The notes beneath the pieces were generated by a model that saw only the letters and a program-made list of their open reading frames with translations, was not told the origin of the DNA and did no database searches. From positions 86,027 through 150,026 of the forward strand of contig JBCBFU010000001.1 of assembly GCA_038527375.1 (NCBI GenBank): a stretch of 64,000 nt of DNA. Reading direction: 5' to 3'. Both the position numbers and the translations under genes were made by a program. Shown here in pieces: positions 8,824 through 17,554 of the stretch (position 1 is its first letter; every line of letters starts with the position of its first letter). The stretch comes from Shimia_B sp038527375 (lineage in GTDB: Bacteria; Pseudomonadota; Alphaproteobacteria; Rhodobacterales; Rhodobacteraceae).

Positions 8824-9644
8824 TACGCTCTCGCGCCCCAGCTTTCCGAGGCATGTTTGCGCGTGTAGAATTCGCCCATGAGCCCGATCATGATCAGCAC
8901 AAGCGCCACGTAGATCGGGTAATCGAGCGAGCTGTTGCGCGGCATATAGTTGATGAACGCAAAGCCGCGCGACTGATCAATGGCGTGGAACAGCGGGTTC
9001 CAGTCGAACATGGCAAGCATGAAACTGGGCATGGAATTGGCCACGAACATCTTGCCCGAGGCAATCATGTTTGCCCGCGCATAAAGCGAGGACGCGATGG
9101 CCACAAATCCCGGCGCCCATGGTTTCGCGGCGAGGAAAACCATCCCCACGGCGACACCGGTGAACCATGCCAATAGCAGGCAACCAAACGTGGCGATGGG
9201 GCGATCAATCGTGATCGGTTCGATGGCCACGCCATAGAAGAACAGGATCACGAAGGCCGTCAGCACCTGCATGTACAGCTGTGCGAGCGCCGCGCCCGAA
9301 ATGGCGATGATCGTGTTCATGGGCGCATGTTTCATCATGGCCGATGCTGGCCCCTCAGATCCCACGACCGCCGACATCGCCTTGGTATGTGTCAGGAACA
9401 GGAAAATCCCCGACATGATGTAGACCACGAAGTCACCGCGCAGGGCCACACCACGCAGCCCGAGGACCGAGAACATGAAATAGAAGGCGGCCACGAACAT
9501 GACGGCCTGCAACATGTTCATCATCAGCCCGATCAGGGCGTTGGAGTGGTCTTTACGCATGTTTCGAACGATCGAGTGATAGATCAGCTCGAGCATTCCA
9601 AGTGCTGCACCGCCGCGACTTTTGATGCGCTGTTGTTCAAACAT
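8823..9644 (-). CDS. ABC-2 type permease for polysaccharide export
   Basis: 273 residues with about six hydrophobic segments, resembling KpsM/Wzm permeases that move capsule or O-antigen across the inner membrane. The N-terminus (MLELIYHSIVRNMR) and the ending with GEFYTRKHA fit this family. The matching ATP-binding subunit (KpsT/Wzt) is not adjacent and is not elsewhere in the window. It sits divergently beside cysQ-kdsB, and CMP-Kdo supply by KdsB suggests a Kdo-linked capsule. Confidence 0.8.
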   Translation of the reverse strand: MFEQQRIKSRGGAALGMLELIYHSIVRNMRKDHSNALIGLMMNMLQAVMFVAAFYFMFSVLGLRGVALRGDFVVYIMSGIFLFLTHTKAMSAVVGSEGPASAMMKHAPMNTIIAISGAALAQLYMQVLTAFVILFFYGVAIEPITIDRPIATFGCLLLAWFTGVAVGMVFLAAKPWAPGFVAIASSLYARANMIASGKMFVANSMPSFMLAMFDWNPLFHAIDQSRGFAFINYMPRNSSLDYPIYVALVLIMIGLMGEFYTRKHASESWGARA

Positions 9645-9764
9645 GTCTCATACTGCCTGGCTCAGGGTGGGCGATGGTCGGTTTATGTCACGTATTTCTT
9701 GCCGATCCCTTGGTAAGGCAGGATAAGGCAGCCACGTATTTGGATCAACAAGGACGACTTCCCA

Positions 9765-10565
9765 ATGAATTTTGAAGAACTGGCGCAGGTGACCCGGAAA
9801 CTCGCGATCGAGGCGGGGCGCGCCATCATGGAGGTCTATGACGCCGACGATTTCGACGTGAAGGTCAAATCTGACGACAGCCCGGTGACGGAAGCCGATG
9901 AAAAGGCGGATGCGCTGATCTCGGCCGGGTTGCGGGCCGCCTTCCCGGACGTCGCCCTTGTCACCGAAGAACAGGCCGACAGCCACGGTCAGGCCGTGTC
10001 GACCTTCCTGATCGTTGACCCGCTGGACGGCACCAAGGAGTTCATCAATCGCCGTGGCGATTTCACGGTGAATATCGCCTATGTCGAAGACGGCGTTCCG
10101 ATCCGCGGTGTGGTCTACGCGCCCGCCAAGGGGCGGTTGTTCTACACCGATGCCAGCGGCGCCACCGTCGAAGAGACCGGCGACTTTGACCCCGATGCGG
10201 CAGGCCCGACCACGCCCATATCTGTCCGCGCTTCGGACAACTCGGCCCTTTTGGTGGTCGCGTCCAAATCCCACCGGTCGCCCGAATTGGAGGACTACAT
10301 CGGCCTTTACGATGTGGCCGACAGCAAGGCCGCCGGATCGTCCATGAAGTTCTGCCTGATCGCCAGTGGCGAGGCCGATCTTTACCCGCGTCTGGGCCGC
10401 ACGATGGAGTGGGACACAGCCGCCGCTGACGCGGTCCTGCGCGGTGCTGGCGGGTCTGTTGTGCGCTTTGATGACATGACACCGCTCGCCTATGGCAAAC
10501 CCGGGTTCGAAAACCCGTATTTCATCGCCTATGCACCCGGGGTGGACCTGAAGCCCGGCGCATGA
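9765..10565 (+). CDS. cysQ: 3'(2'),5'-bisphosphate nucleotidase CysQ
   Basis: Inositol-monophosphatase-family enzyme that hydrolyses PAP, the by-product of PAPS-dependent sulfation and sulfate reduction. 266 residues. Metal-site motifs are SPVTEADEKAD, EEQA, and DPLDGTKEFINR; the second half has MEWDTAAADAVLRGAGG. It overlaps kdsB by 4 bases (ATGA). Its presence in a polysaccharide locus that also encodes a sulfotransferase makes functional sense, since sulfotransferases release PAP; that link is inference. Confidence 0.93.
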   Translation: MNFEELAQVTRKLAIEAGRAIMEVYDADDFDVKVKSDDSPVTEADEKADALISAGLRAAFPDVALVTEEQADSHGQAVSTFLIVDPLDGTKEFINRRGDFTVNIAYVEDGVPIRGVVYAPAKGRLFYTDASGATVEETGDFDPDAAGPTTPISVRASDNSALLVVASKSHRSPELEDYIGLYDVADSKAAGSSMKFCLIASGEADLYPRLGRTMEWDTAAADAVLRGAGGSVVRFDDMTPLAYGKPGFENPYFIAYAPGVDLKPGA

Positions 10566-11362
10566 AAACGCTGATCGTCATTCCCGCGCGCTACGCGTCG
10601 ACCCGCTATCCCGGCAAACCGCTTGCGGAGTTGCGGGGCGTGGACGGTCAGGCGCGGTCGCTCCTGGAACGGTCGTGGCAGGCGGCGCAGGCCGTGGCGG
10701 GCATCGATCACGTGGTGGTCGCCACGGATGACGCGCGCATTCAGGCCGCCGGTGAGGCGTTGGGCGCAGAGGTCGTCATGACATCGCCCGAGGCTGCCAA
10801 CGGCACCGAACGCGTGGCCGAAGCGCACGCTGCGCTGGGCGGCGGATATGATATCGTCGTCAACCTGCAAGGCGACGCGCCATTGACGCCCGCGTGGTTC
10901 GTCGAAGACCTCGTCGCCGCCATGAAGGCCAACCCGCAGGCCGATATCGCCACACCCGTGCTGCGCTGCGATGGCCGCGCGCTGAACGGGTTCCTCGACG
11001 ACCGCCGCGCGGGTCGCGTGGGCGGGACGACGGCGGTGTTCGGGGCGGGCAATCGCGGTCTCTATTTCTCGAAGGAAGTGATCCCCTATACGGGTCAGAC
11101 CTACGGGGATGCCGATGAAACCCCTGTCTTTCACCATGTGGGCGTCTATGCCTATCGCCCTGCCGCCTTGGCCGATTACCCGACATGGCCAGTGGGCCCG
11201 TTAGAGACGTTGGAGGGGCTCGAGCAGTTGCGCTTTCTCGAACAAGGGCGCGACGTGCTGTGTGTCGAGGTCGAAGGCAAGGGCCGCGCGTTTTGGGAGC
11301 TCAACAACCCCGAGGACGTCCCCAAGATCGAGGCGATCCTGCGCGAGCTGGGGATCGCGTGA
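10562..11362 (+). CDS. kdsB: CMP-Kdo synthetase (3-deoxy-manno-octulosonate cytidylyltransferase)
   Basis: Activates Kdo with CTP to CMP-Kdo for LPS inner core or Kdo-containing capsule. 266 residues, the usual size. The N-terminal nucleotide loop is VIPARYASTRYPGKPL, and VNLQGDAPL is the conserved metal/nucleotide segment. It is coupled with 4-base overlaps to cysQ upstream and to the glycosyltransferase downstream, so the three form one operon. Confidence 0.95.
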   Translation: MKTLIVIPARYASTRYPGKPLAELRGVDGQARSLLERSWQAAQAVAGIDHVVVATDDARIQAAGEALGAEVVMTSPEAANGTERVAEAHAALGGGYDIVVNLQGDAPLTPAWFVEDLVAAMKANPQADIATPVLRCDGRALNGFLDDRRAGRVGGTTAVFGAGNRGLYFSKEVIPYTGQTYGDADETPVFHHVGVYAYRPAALADYPTWPVGPLETLEGLEQLRFLEQGRDVLCVEVEGKGRAFWELNNPEDVPKIEAILRELGIA

Positions 11363-12606
11363 GCCTGCGCGCGAGCGTCGTCGTCGTCAGCCGCCACAGG
11401 GCGGAGGCCCTGCGCCGGTGTCTGGTATCGTTGCAACAGGTTTGGGCGGTCGCGTTTGAGGTGATCGTGGTGGCGGACCCCGCAGGGATCGATGCGGTTG
11501 GGGATATGCCCGGCGTAATCCGCATTCCTTTCGACGCCGCCAATATCGCGCAAGCGCGCAATCTTGGGATCGATGCCGCCCGGGGCGATATCATTTCCTT
11601 TATCGACGACGATGCCGTGGCCGAACCCTGTTGGCTGGAGCGTCTGTTGGAACCTTTCGCCGATCCAGAGGTTGCCGCAGTGGGCGGCTATGTCATTGGC
11701 CGCAACGGGTTCAGCTATCAGTGGAAGGGGCGATTGGTGTCGCGGGACGCATCGACACAGGATTGGGACCCCGGCGCGCCCATCCCGGACGGATGGGCGG
11801 TGAAAACCGAAGGCACCAACATGGCTGTGCGCAGTGATGTGTTGCGCGGCCTGGGCGGGTTTGATCCGGCCTATCGGTTCTATCTGGACGAAACAGACCT
11901 CAACATCCGCTTGGCGCAGGCCGGGCACCGCGTTGATTTGGTCCCGGACGCGCGCGTCCACCACGGGTTTGCCGAAAGTGCCCGCCGCGGGCCGGATCGT
12001 GTGCCCCGCGATCTGACGGATATCGGGCGATCGACGGCGGCCTTTGCGCGGCGGCACGCGCCGGATCAGGCAGAGGGCATCGTGGCGCGCATCCGGGCCG
12101 AACAGGCCGCGCGTGTCGCGCGCTATTTGGCCAACCGCAAACTGACAAGGGATCAGGCGAAGGCCTTGATGGCGGGCTTTGATACTGGCGTCGCCGACGC
12201 CCCCGCACCGACCCCGCTGGAGCCGCGTCCGTCACCCGTTGCGGCCGCAGGCGGGAGCGTCGCACCATTCCCACCCCCCCGTCCGCGATCAGACCTCGCG
12301 GTTGTGTCAGGGCGACCGTGGCAGCGCGCGCGCGTTCAGGACGCAGCCCAATCAAGCGATCAGCCCAGCCTTGCCGTCATTCTGGAGCCGACCACCCGAC
12401 GGCACCAATTGCGATTTCTGTCCGACGGCTATTGGCTGCAAACCGGTGGGATCTGGGGCGCGTCCGAACGATCGGGGCCGATGGTGCAACCGGGCCGCTT
12501 TGGCCGCCGTGTTGGCCGCGAAGCGCAGCGATTGGCCGTGTCGTTTGGCATCAGGTTGCGCAAAAAGAAGTCGATAGAGCAGGATTTTCCCCATGAAGGC
12601 TCGTGA
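11359..12606 (+). CDS. Family 2 glycosyltransferase
   Basis: 415 residues from a GTG that overlaps the kdsB stop (GTGA). A GT-A fold Rossmann start (SLRASVVVVSRHRAEALRRC) is followed by the metal-binding SFIDDDAVAEPCWLERLL. The acceptor side has GGFDPAYRFYLDETDLNIRL, typical of rhamnosyl/galactosyl-type GT2 enzymes. The last ~150 residues are proline- and arginine-rich with low complexity and have no recognised domain. Sugar specificity cannot be read from sequence. Confidence 0.85.
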   Translation: MSLRASVVVVSRHRAEALRRCLVSLQQVWAVAFEVIVVADPAGIDAVGDMPGVIRIPFDAANIAQARNLGIDAARGDIISFIDDDAVAEPCWLERLLEPFADPEVAAVGGYVIGRNGFSYQWKGRLVSRDASTQDWDPGAPIPDGWAVKTEGTNMAVRSDVLRGLGGFDPAYRFYLDETDLNIRLAQAGHRVDLVPDARVHHGFAESARRGPDRVPRDLTDIGRSTAAFARRHAPDQAEGIVARIRAEQAARVARYLANRKLTRDQAKALMAGFDTGVADAPAPTPLEPRPSPVAAAGGSVAPFPPPRPRSDLAVVSGRPWQRARVQDAAQSSDQPSLAVILEPTTRRHQLRFLSDGYWLQTGGIWGASERSGPMVQPGRFGRRVGREAQRLAVSFGIRLRKKKSIEQDFPHEGS

Positions 12607-12712
12607 AGGACCGCCAAAATAGGCAATGACTGTCCACAAATTCGACAAATTCCCGAGTTATGACGATGATTGAAACGGTGTCGGACACAACCGCACGCAA
12701 AAAGGCAGAACG

Positions 12713-13612
12713 ATGAAGCGCAAGGTAACGAAGGCCATTTTTCCGGTAGCAGGTCAGGGGACGCGTTTTCTTCCGGCGACCAAGGCGGTGCCAAAAGAAA
12801 TCATGACGTTGGTGGATCGCCCATTGATCCAATACGCCATCGACGAAGCGCGCGCGGCGGGCATCAAGGAATTCATTTTTGTGACGTCGCGCGGGAAATC
12901 CGCGCTCGAAGACTACTTCGATCACGCGCCCGAGCTGGAGAATTCGCTGCGCAAAAAGGGCAAGACCGAGCTGTTGGAGACGCTCAAGGCGACCAATATG
13001 GACAGCGGTGCGATTGCCTATATCCGGCAGCACAAGGCGCTGGGTCTTGGTCACGCCGTCTGGTGCGCGCGGCGTCTGGTCGGGAACGAACCCTTTGCCG
13101 TGATCCTGCCTGATGACGTCATTTCGGGCGAAACACCCTGCTTGAAACAGATGGTCGAGGCGTATGAAGAAACCGGCGGCAATATCGTTGCCTCGATGGA
13201 AGTGCCGCGCGAAAAGACGTCGTCCTACGGTATTCTCGATGTGAAAGAGGATATGGGACATATCGTGTCGACCCGCGGCATGGTTGAAAAACCCGCGGCC
13301 GCCGACGCGCCGTCCAACCTTGCCGTGATCGGTCGCTACATCCTGAACCCGTCGATCATGCAGAACCTCAACAAGATCAAATCCGGCGCAGGTGGAGAGA
13401 TCCAACTGACCGATGCCATCGCCCGCGACATCGACGAAGGGCGGGATGTGTTCGGTCTGCGTTTCCGAGGATCGCGGTTTGATTGCGGGTCCAAGGCCGG
13501 GTTCCTGCAGGCGACGGTGGCCTTTGGCCTTGCCCGTGATGATCTGCGCGACGAGTTGAGCGCCTATCTGGATGATCTGCACGCCGCGCGTCACGCGCAA
13601 GCGGCGGAGTAG
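12713..13612 (+). CDS. galU: UTP-glucose-1-phosphate uridylyltransferase
   Basis: Makes UDP-glucose from UTP and glucose-1-phosphate, a precursor for LPS and exopolysaccharide sugars. 299 residues. The nucleotide loop is FPVAGQGTRFLPATKAVPKE, with FAVILPDDV in the core and GGEIQLTDAI and FDCGSK toward the C-terminus, all typical of bacterial GalU. It is 106 bases after the GT2 gene and 12 bases before the next glycosyltransferase. Confidence 0.96.
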   Translation: MKRKVTKAIFPVAGQGTRFLPATKAVPKEIMTLVDRPLIQYAIDEARAAGIKEFIFVTSRGKSALEDYFDHAPELENSLRKKGKTELLETLKATNMDSGAIAYIRQHKALGLGHAVWCARRLVGNEPFAVILPDDVISGETPCLKQMVEAYEETGGNIVASMEVPREKTSSYGILDVKEDMGHIVSTRGMVEKPAAADAPSNLAVIGRYILNPSIMQNLNKIKSGAGGEIQLTDAIARDIDEGRDVFGLRFRGSRFDCGSKAGFLQATVAFGLARDDLRDELSAYLDDLHAARHAQAAE

Positions 13613-13624
13613 ACCCTTCCCGCC

Positions 13625-14752
13625 ATGTCAGGGCCAGTGCGCGCGCGATGCCTCGACATCACACGGCTGGCGAGCCGGGCGGGACGCCCGCTCACCGGCG
13701 TGGACCGGGTCGAATTGGCCTATGCACGCGCAATCGCTGCGGATGATGTTCCGGCTTTCGGTCTGTGCAAGACGCGGTGGGGATACCTTCTATTAAACAC
13801 CGCCGGGCTGGCGGCCTTTGCTGAGGATCGCGGTGATGTGCGCCGGGTGCGCAGCCTCGCGAGGTGGCGTTGTACGCGCCTTGGGTTGGGGCGACTGCTG
13901 CGCCGTGTCCTTCCGCCCGGTTCCGCCTACCTGAACGTCGGGCATTCGAACCTGACCGCGCGGGTCTGCGCCGCCGTGCGCCGCGTGCCAGGCAGCCGCA
14001 TCGGCGTCTTCATTCACGACCTCATTCCGTTGGAATGGCCGGAGTTTCAACGCGACGGCACGGTTGAGCGGTTCGAGGCCTTTCTTGTGCGGGCCGTGGG
14101 TGAGGCCGATCTGCTCATCACCAATTCCGATGATACGGCGGCAAAACTGGCCGCGCATGCGCCCGACCGGCGCGGTGATATCGTCGCGGCGCATCTGGGT
14201 GTCGATCCGCTATCCGTTTCCAAATCAGAAACAAACACCGGCAAGCCTTATGTCATCTGCGTCGGCACGATCGAGCCGCGCAAAAACCATGCGATGCTGC
14301 TGGATGTCTGGGCGACCCTTGGGCCCGACGCGCCCGAGTTGTGGATTGTGGGCGCGCGCGGCTGGAACAACGACGCGGTTTTTGCGCGGCTGGACGCGTC
14401 GCCCGCCGGGGTTCGGGAGTTGGGCTCTGTGTCGGACGAGGAGATGGCCAACCTTGTGGCGGGCGCACGCGCGATGGTCTTTCCCAGTCTCGCCGAAGGC
14501 TTTGGTCTGCCCCCGGCAGAGGCCTTGATGCTGGGCACGCCGGTTTTGTGCAGCGACCTGCCGGTGTTGCGGGAATTCCTCGGCGAGTTCCCCGTTTACC
14601 TAGACCCGGACGACAGCTATGTTTGGGCCAAAGAAATCAAGCGACTGCAGGCTGAACCTGCATCGCATGCGGGCAGACAGGGACGACATTCAGCACCTTT
14701 TGTGCCGCCCAGTTGGGCGGATCATTTCAAGAAAGTCTTAGCGAAGACGTGA
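13625..14752 (+). CDS. Family 4 (GT-B) glycosyltransferase
   Basis: 375 residues. The C-terminal nucleotide-sugar domain is clear: VICVGTIEPRKNHAMLLD, LWIVGARGW, and FPSLAEGFGLPPAEALMLGTPV containing the GT4 E-x7-E signature. The N-terminal domain includes FIHDLIPLEWPEFQRDGT, typical of mannosyltransferases in this family. It follows galU closely and probably belongs to the same transcript. Confidence 0.88.
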   Translation: MSGPVRARCLDITRLASRAGRPLTGVDRVELAYARAIAADDVPAFGLCKTRWGYLLLNTAGLAAFAEDRGDVRRVRSLARWRCTRLGLGRLLRRVLPPGSAYLNVGHSNLTARVCAAVRRVPGSRIGVFIHDLIPLEWPEFQRDGTVERFEAFLVRAVGEADLLITNSDDTAAKLAAHAPDRRGDIVAAHLGVDPLSVSKSETNTGKPYVICVGTIEPRKNHAMLLDVWATLGPDAPELWIVGARGWNNDAVFARLDASPAGVRELGSVSDEEMANLVAGARAMVFPSLAEGFGLPPAEALMLGTPVLCSDLPVLREFLGEFPVYLDPDDSYVWAKEIKRLQAEPASHAGRQGRHSAPFVPPSWADHFKKVLAKT

Positions 14753-14797
14753 AATGGGTGAGGGCACGGTGTCGGCATAGATGAGGGGGAGCCGGGG

Positions 14798-15808
14798 TTG
14801 GGCGCCTTAGGGTCATACAAGCTCAGGCTTCAGCGCAAACGCTGGATCGCGCGCGGCATTCGCAAGCGGCGTGAATTGCGCAATGTCGTCAACCGCACCA
14901 AGGACATCCGCAAGGGCGACATCATCGTCTTTTCCACACAGCGGAACGAAAAGATCCGGCTGTCCTATTTCCTCGAATACTACCGCAATCTGGGCGCGAA
15001 CCACTTCATCATCGTCGACAATGACAGCGATGACGGGTCGGTGCCTTACCTTGCCGCGCAGCCCGATGTTTCCGTTTGGCATACAAAGGCGAGCTACAAG
15101 CGGTCCCGGTTCGGGGTCGACTGGCTCAACTACCTGCAATGGAAATACGCGCATGGGCACTGGATCCTTGTCGTCGATCCCGATGAATTTCTAGTCTACC
15201 CGTTCTGTGACACGCGCCCACTGCGCGCGCTGACCGATTGGCTGGATGCCTCGTCCATCCGGTCGTTTGGCGCGATGCTGCTGGATATGTATCCCAAGGG
15301 CCGGATCGACAGCGTGCCCTACCGCGAAGGGCAGGACCCGGTTGAAATTGCCAATTGGTTCGATGCGGGAAATTACTCGATCCAGAAGAATGAACGTTTC
15401 GGCAATCTGTGGATTCAGGGCGGGCCGCGCAGCCGCAAGTTCTTCCCGGATGAACCCGCCCGCGCGCCTGCACTGAACAAGACACCGCTGGTGAAATGGC
15501 ACCGGTCCTATGCCTATGTCAGTTCGACGCATATGCTTCTGCCCCGGTCGCTGAACATGGTCTATGACGACCAAGGCGGAGAAAAGGCGTCGGGCGTTCT
15601 GCTCCATACGAAATTCATCGACACATTTACGACCAAGGCGCAGGAAGAGCTGAAGCGCAAGCAGCACTATGCCGGGTCTGTGGAATACAAGGCCTATGCC
15701 AGTGGCCTGACGGACGATCCAGACCTGTGGTCGAAATGGTCCGAGAAATACATCAACTGGCGCCAGCTTGAGATTTTGGGGCTGATGTCCAAGGGGAACT
15801 GGGCATGA
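14798..15808 (+). CDS. Glycosyltransferase with RNEKxRL motif (GT2/GT92-like)
   Basis: 336 residues from a TTG start preceded by GAGGGGGAG; no in-frame ATG fits. The motif STQRNEKIRLSYFLEYYRNL, then HFIIVDNDSDDG and LVVDPDEFLVYPF, defines a subgroup of bacterial glycosyltransferases common in polysaccharide loci. It overlaps the following gene by 4 bases (ATGA), so the two are coupled. Confidence 0.8.
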   Translation: MGALGSYKLRLQRKRWIARGIRKRRELRNVVNRTKDIRKGDIIVFSTQRNEKIRLSYFLEYYRNLGANHFIIVDNDSDDGSVPYLAAQPDVSVWHTKASYKRSRFGVDWLNYLQWKYAHGHWILVVDPDEFLVYPFCDTRPLRALTDWLDASSIRSFGAMLLDMYPKGRIDSVPYREGQDPVEIANWFDAGNYSIQKNERFGNLWIQGGPRSRKFFPDEPARAPALNKTPLVKWHRSYAYVSSTHMLLPRSLNMVYDDQGGEKASGVLLHTKFIDTFTTKAQEELKRKQHYAGSVEYKAYASGLTDDPDLWSKWSEKYINWRQLEILGLMSKGNWA

Positions 15809-17538
15809 GCGCCGAGACCCTGCGCGAGGAGACTGGCGACGGCCAGTTGGGGATCATCATGTTGGTCCACACGGCGCTACACCGTGCCCAGCAAGTGGCG
15901 CGGCACTGGGCGGCGTCGGGCTGTCCGGTCGTGATCCATGTCGACCGCCACGTGAAACGCGCTGTCCACGATCAGTTCGTCGCCGATCTGTCGGACGAGC
16001 CGCTGGTCAGCTTCTCTGCCCGGCATCGCTGCGAATGGGGTACATGGGGCATCGTCGCGGGCACGCAAGCCGCCGCAGAGCAACTGTTGGACCGCCACGC
16101 AGATGTCAGCCACGTGTTCCTGGCATCTGGCTCCTGCCTGCCGCTGCGCCCGGTGCAGGAGTTGATTGACTATCTGCGCCGCCATCCCCGCACGGATTTT
16201 ATTGAAAGTGCTACAACCACGGATGTGCCGTGGACGGTGGGCGGTCTGGATGAAGAACGCTTTACCCTGCGCTTTCCGTTTTCGTGGAAAAAGAACCGCC
16301 GCCTGTTCGACCTCTACGTCGCCTTGCAGCGGCGGTTCAAGATCAAACGGTCGGTGCCCAAGGGCCTTGTCCCCCATATGGGAAGCCAGTGGTGGTGCCT
16401 GACTCGGCGGACGTTGGGGTCCATCCTGAAAGATGCGGACCGTGCGGAATACGACCGTTACTTCAGTCGGGTCTGGATTCCGGATGAAAGCTATTTTCAG
16501 ACCCTGTGCCGCCTCTATTCCACGGACGTGCAATCGCGGTCGCTGACGCTGTCGAAATTCGACCATCAGGGCAAACCGCACATCTTCTACGACGACCACT
16601 TGCAGCTGCTTCGCCGCTCGGACTGCTTTGTCGCGCGCAAGATCTGGCCCAACGCGGACAAGCTCTATGACAGCTTCCTGACGGACGCCGAACACGCCAT
16701 GAAAAAGGCAGAGCCCAATCCGGGCAAGATCGACCGCGTGTTTTCCCGCGCGACCGAGCTGCGGACCATGGGACGCCCGGGTCTTTATATGCAGTCGCGG
16801 TTCCCGTCCGGTCAGTGGCACGAGGGGGTCACCGGCGCGCCCTACACGGTGTTCGAAGGGTTCTCTGATATCTTCACCGATTGGGAAGACTGGCTGGCCA
16901 AGGTCACGGGCGCGCGCGTTCACGGGCATCTGTTTGCGGAAAACTGGGTGGAGTTTTCAGGCAGGGACAAGACCTTTGCCGGCGCTCTCTACGACAGTCC
17001 CAAGGCGCGGGACTATAACTCCAAGGCGTTCCTGACGAACCTGATCTGGAACACGCGCGGCGAACACCAGTGTTTTCAGTTTGGCCCGTGGGATGCGCAA
17101 TACATCCACTGGGACCTGGCCACGGACCCCAATGCCCGGATCAACGTCATCACCGGGGCCTGGGCGCTGCAGCATTTCCGCTCCAACGCGGATTTCATGG
17201 ACATCCGCCGCGACGCCGCCTGGCGGCAAAAGATCGAAGCGGACCACCTGCACGCGCTGCGTTCGCCTTATGCCAAGGCCAAGATCCGCATCCTGACGAT
17301 GACCGAGTTCATCGAAAACCCGATGGAGCATCTGCAAACCATCATTGGAGAAATCGGGACCCGCGACGACCGAGTGCTGACCGAGGCGCCCAAGATGCAC
17401 AACCTCAAAGGCTTTGGGAAATTCCTGCAGACGCTCAAGAACGAGGGGATGCATCCCTATCTGATGGGCGATTACCCGATCGATGACATGCCTGAAAAAC
17501 CGCGCCAGCGTCCGCGCCGGCCCTACCTTGTGAAGTGA
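15805..17538 (+). CDS. GT14-type (core-2/I-branching) glycosyltransferase with extra C-terminal domain
   Basis: 577 residues. Residues ~15-250 resemble the Branch (beta-1,6-N-acetylglucosaminyltransferase/xylosyltransferase) family: GIIMLVHTALHRAQQVARHW, then VFLASGSCLPLRPVQEL and GSQWWCLTRRTL. Residues ~320-577 form a second domain with no motif I can assign, containing VFEGFSDIFTDWEDWLAKVTG and HLFAENWVEF. Alphaproteobacterial Branch proteins often carry such a C-terminal domain of unknown function. It is coupled by ATGA overlap to the upstream glycosyltransferase. Confidence 0.78.
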   Translation: MSAETLREETGDGQLGIIMLVHTALHRAQQVARHWAASGCPVVIHVDRHVKRAVHDQFVADLSDEPLVSFSARHRCEWGTWGIVAGTQAAAEQLLDRHADVSHVFLASGSCLPLRPVQELIDYLRRHPRTDFIESATTTDVPWTVGGLDEERFTLRFPFSWKKNRRLFDLYVALQRRFKIKRSVPKGLVPHMGSQWWCLTRRTLGSILKDADRAEYDRYFSRVWIPDESYFQTLCRLYSTDVQSRSLTLSKFDHQGKPHIFYDDHLQLLRRSDCFVARKIWPNADKLYDSFLTDAEHAMKKAEPNPGKIDRVFSRATELRTMGRPGLYMQSRFPSGQWHEGVTGAPYTVFEGFSDIFTDWEDWLAKVTGARVHGHLFAENWVEFSGRDKTFAGALYDSPKARDYNSKAFLTNLIWNTRGEHQCFQFGPWDAQYIHWDLATDPNARINVITGAWALQHFRSNADFMDIRRDAAWRQKIEADHLHALRSPYAKAKIRILTMTEFIENPMEHLQTIIGEIGTRDDRVLTEAPKMHNLKGFGKFLQTLKNEGMHPYLMGDYPIDDMPEKPRQRPRRPYLVK

Positions 17539-17554
17539 CGGAAAGGCCCTGACG

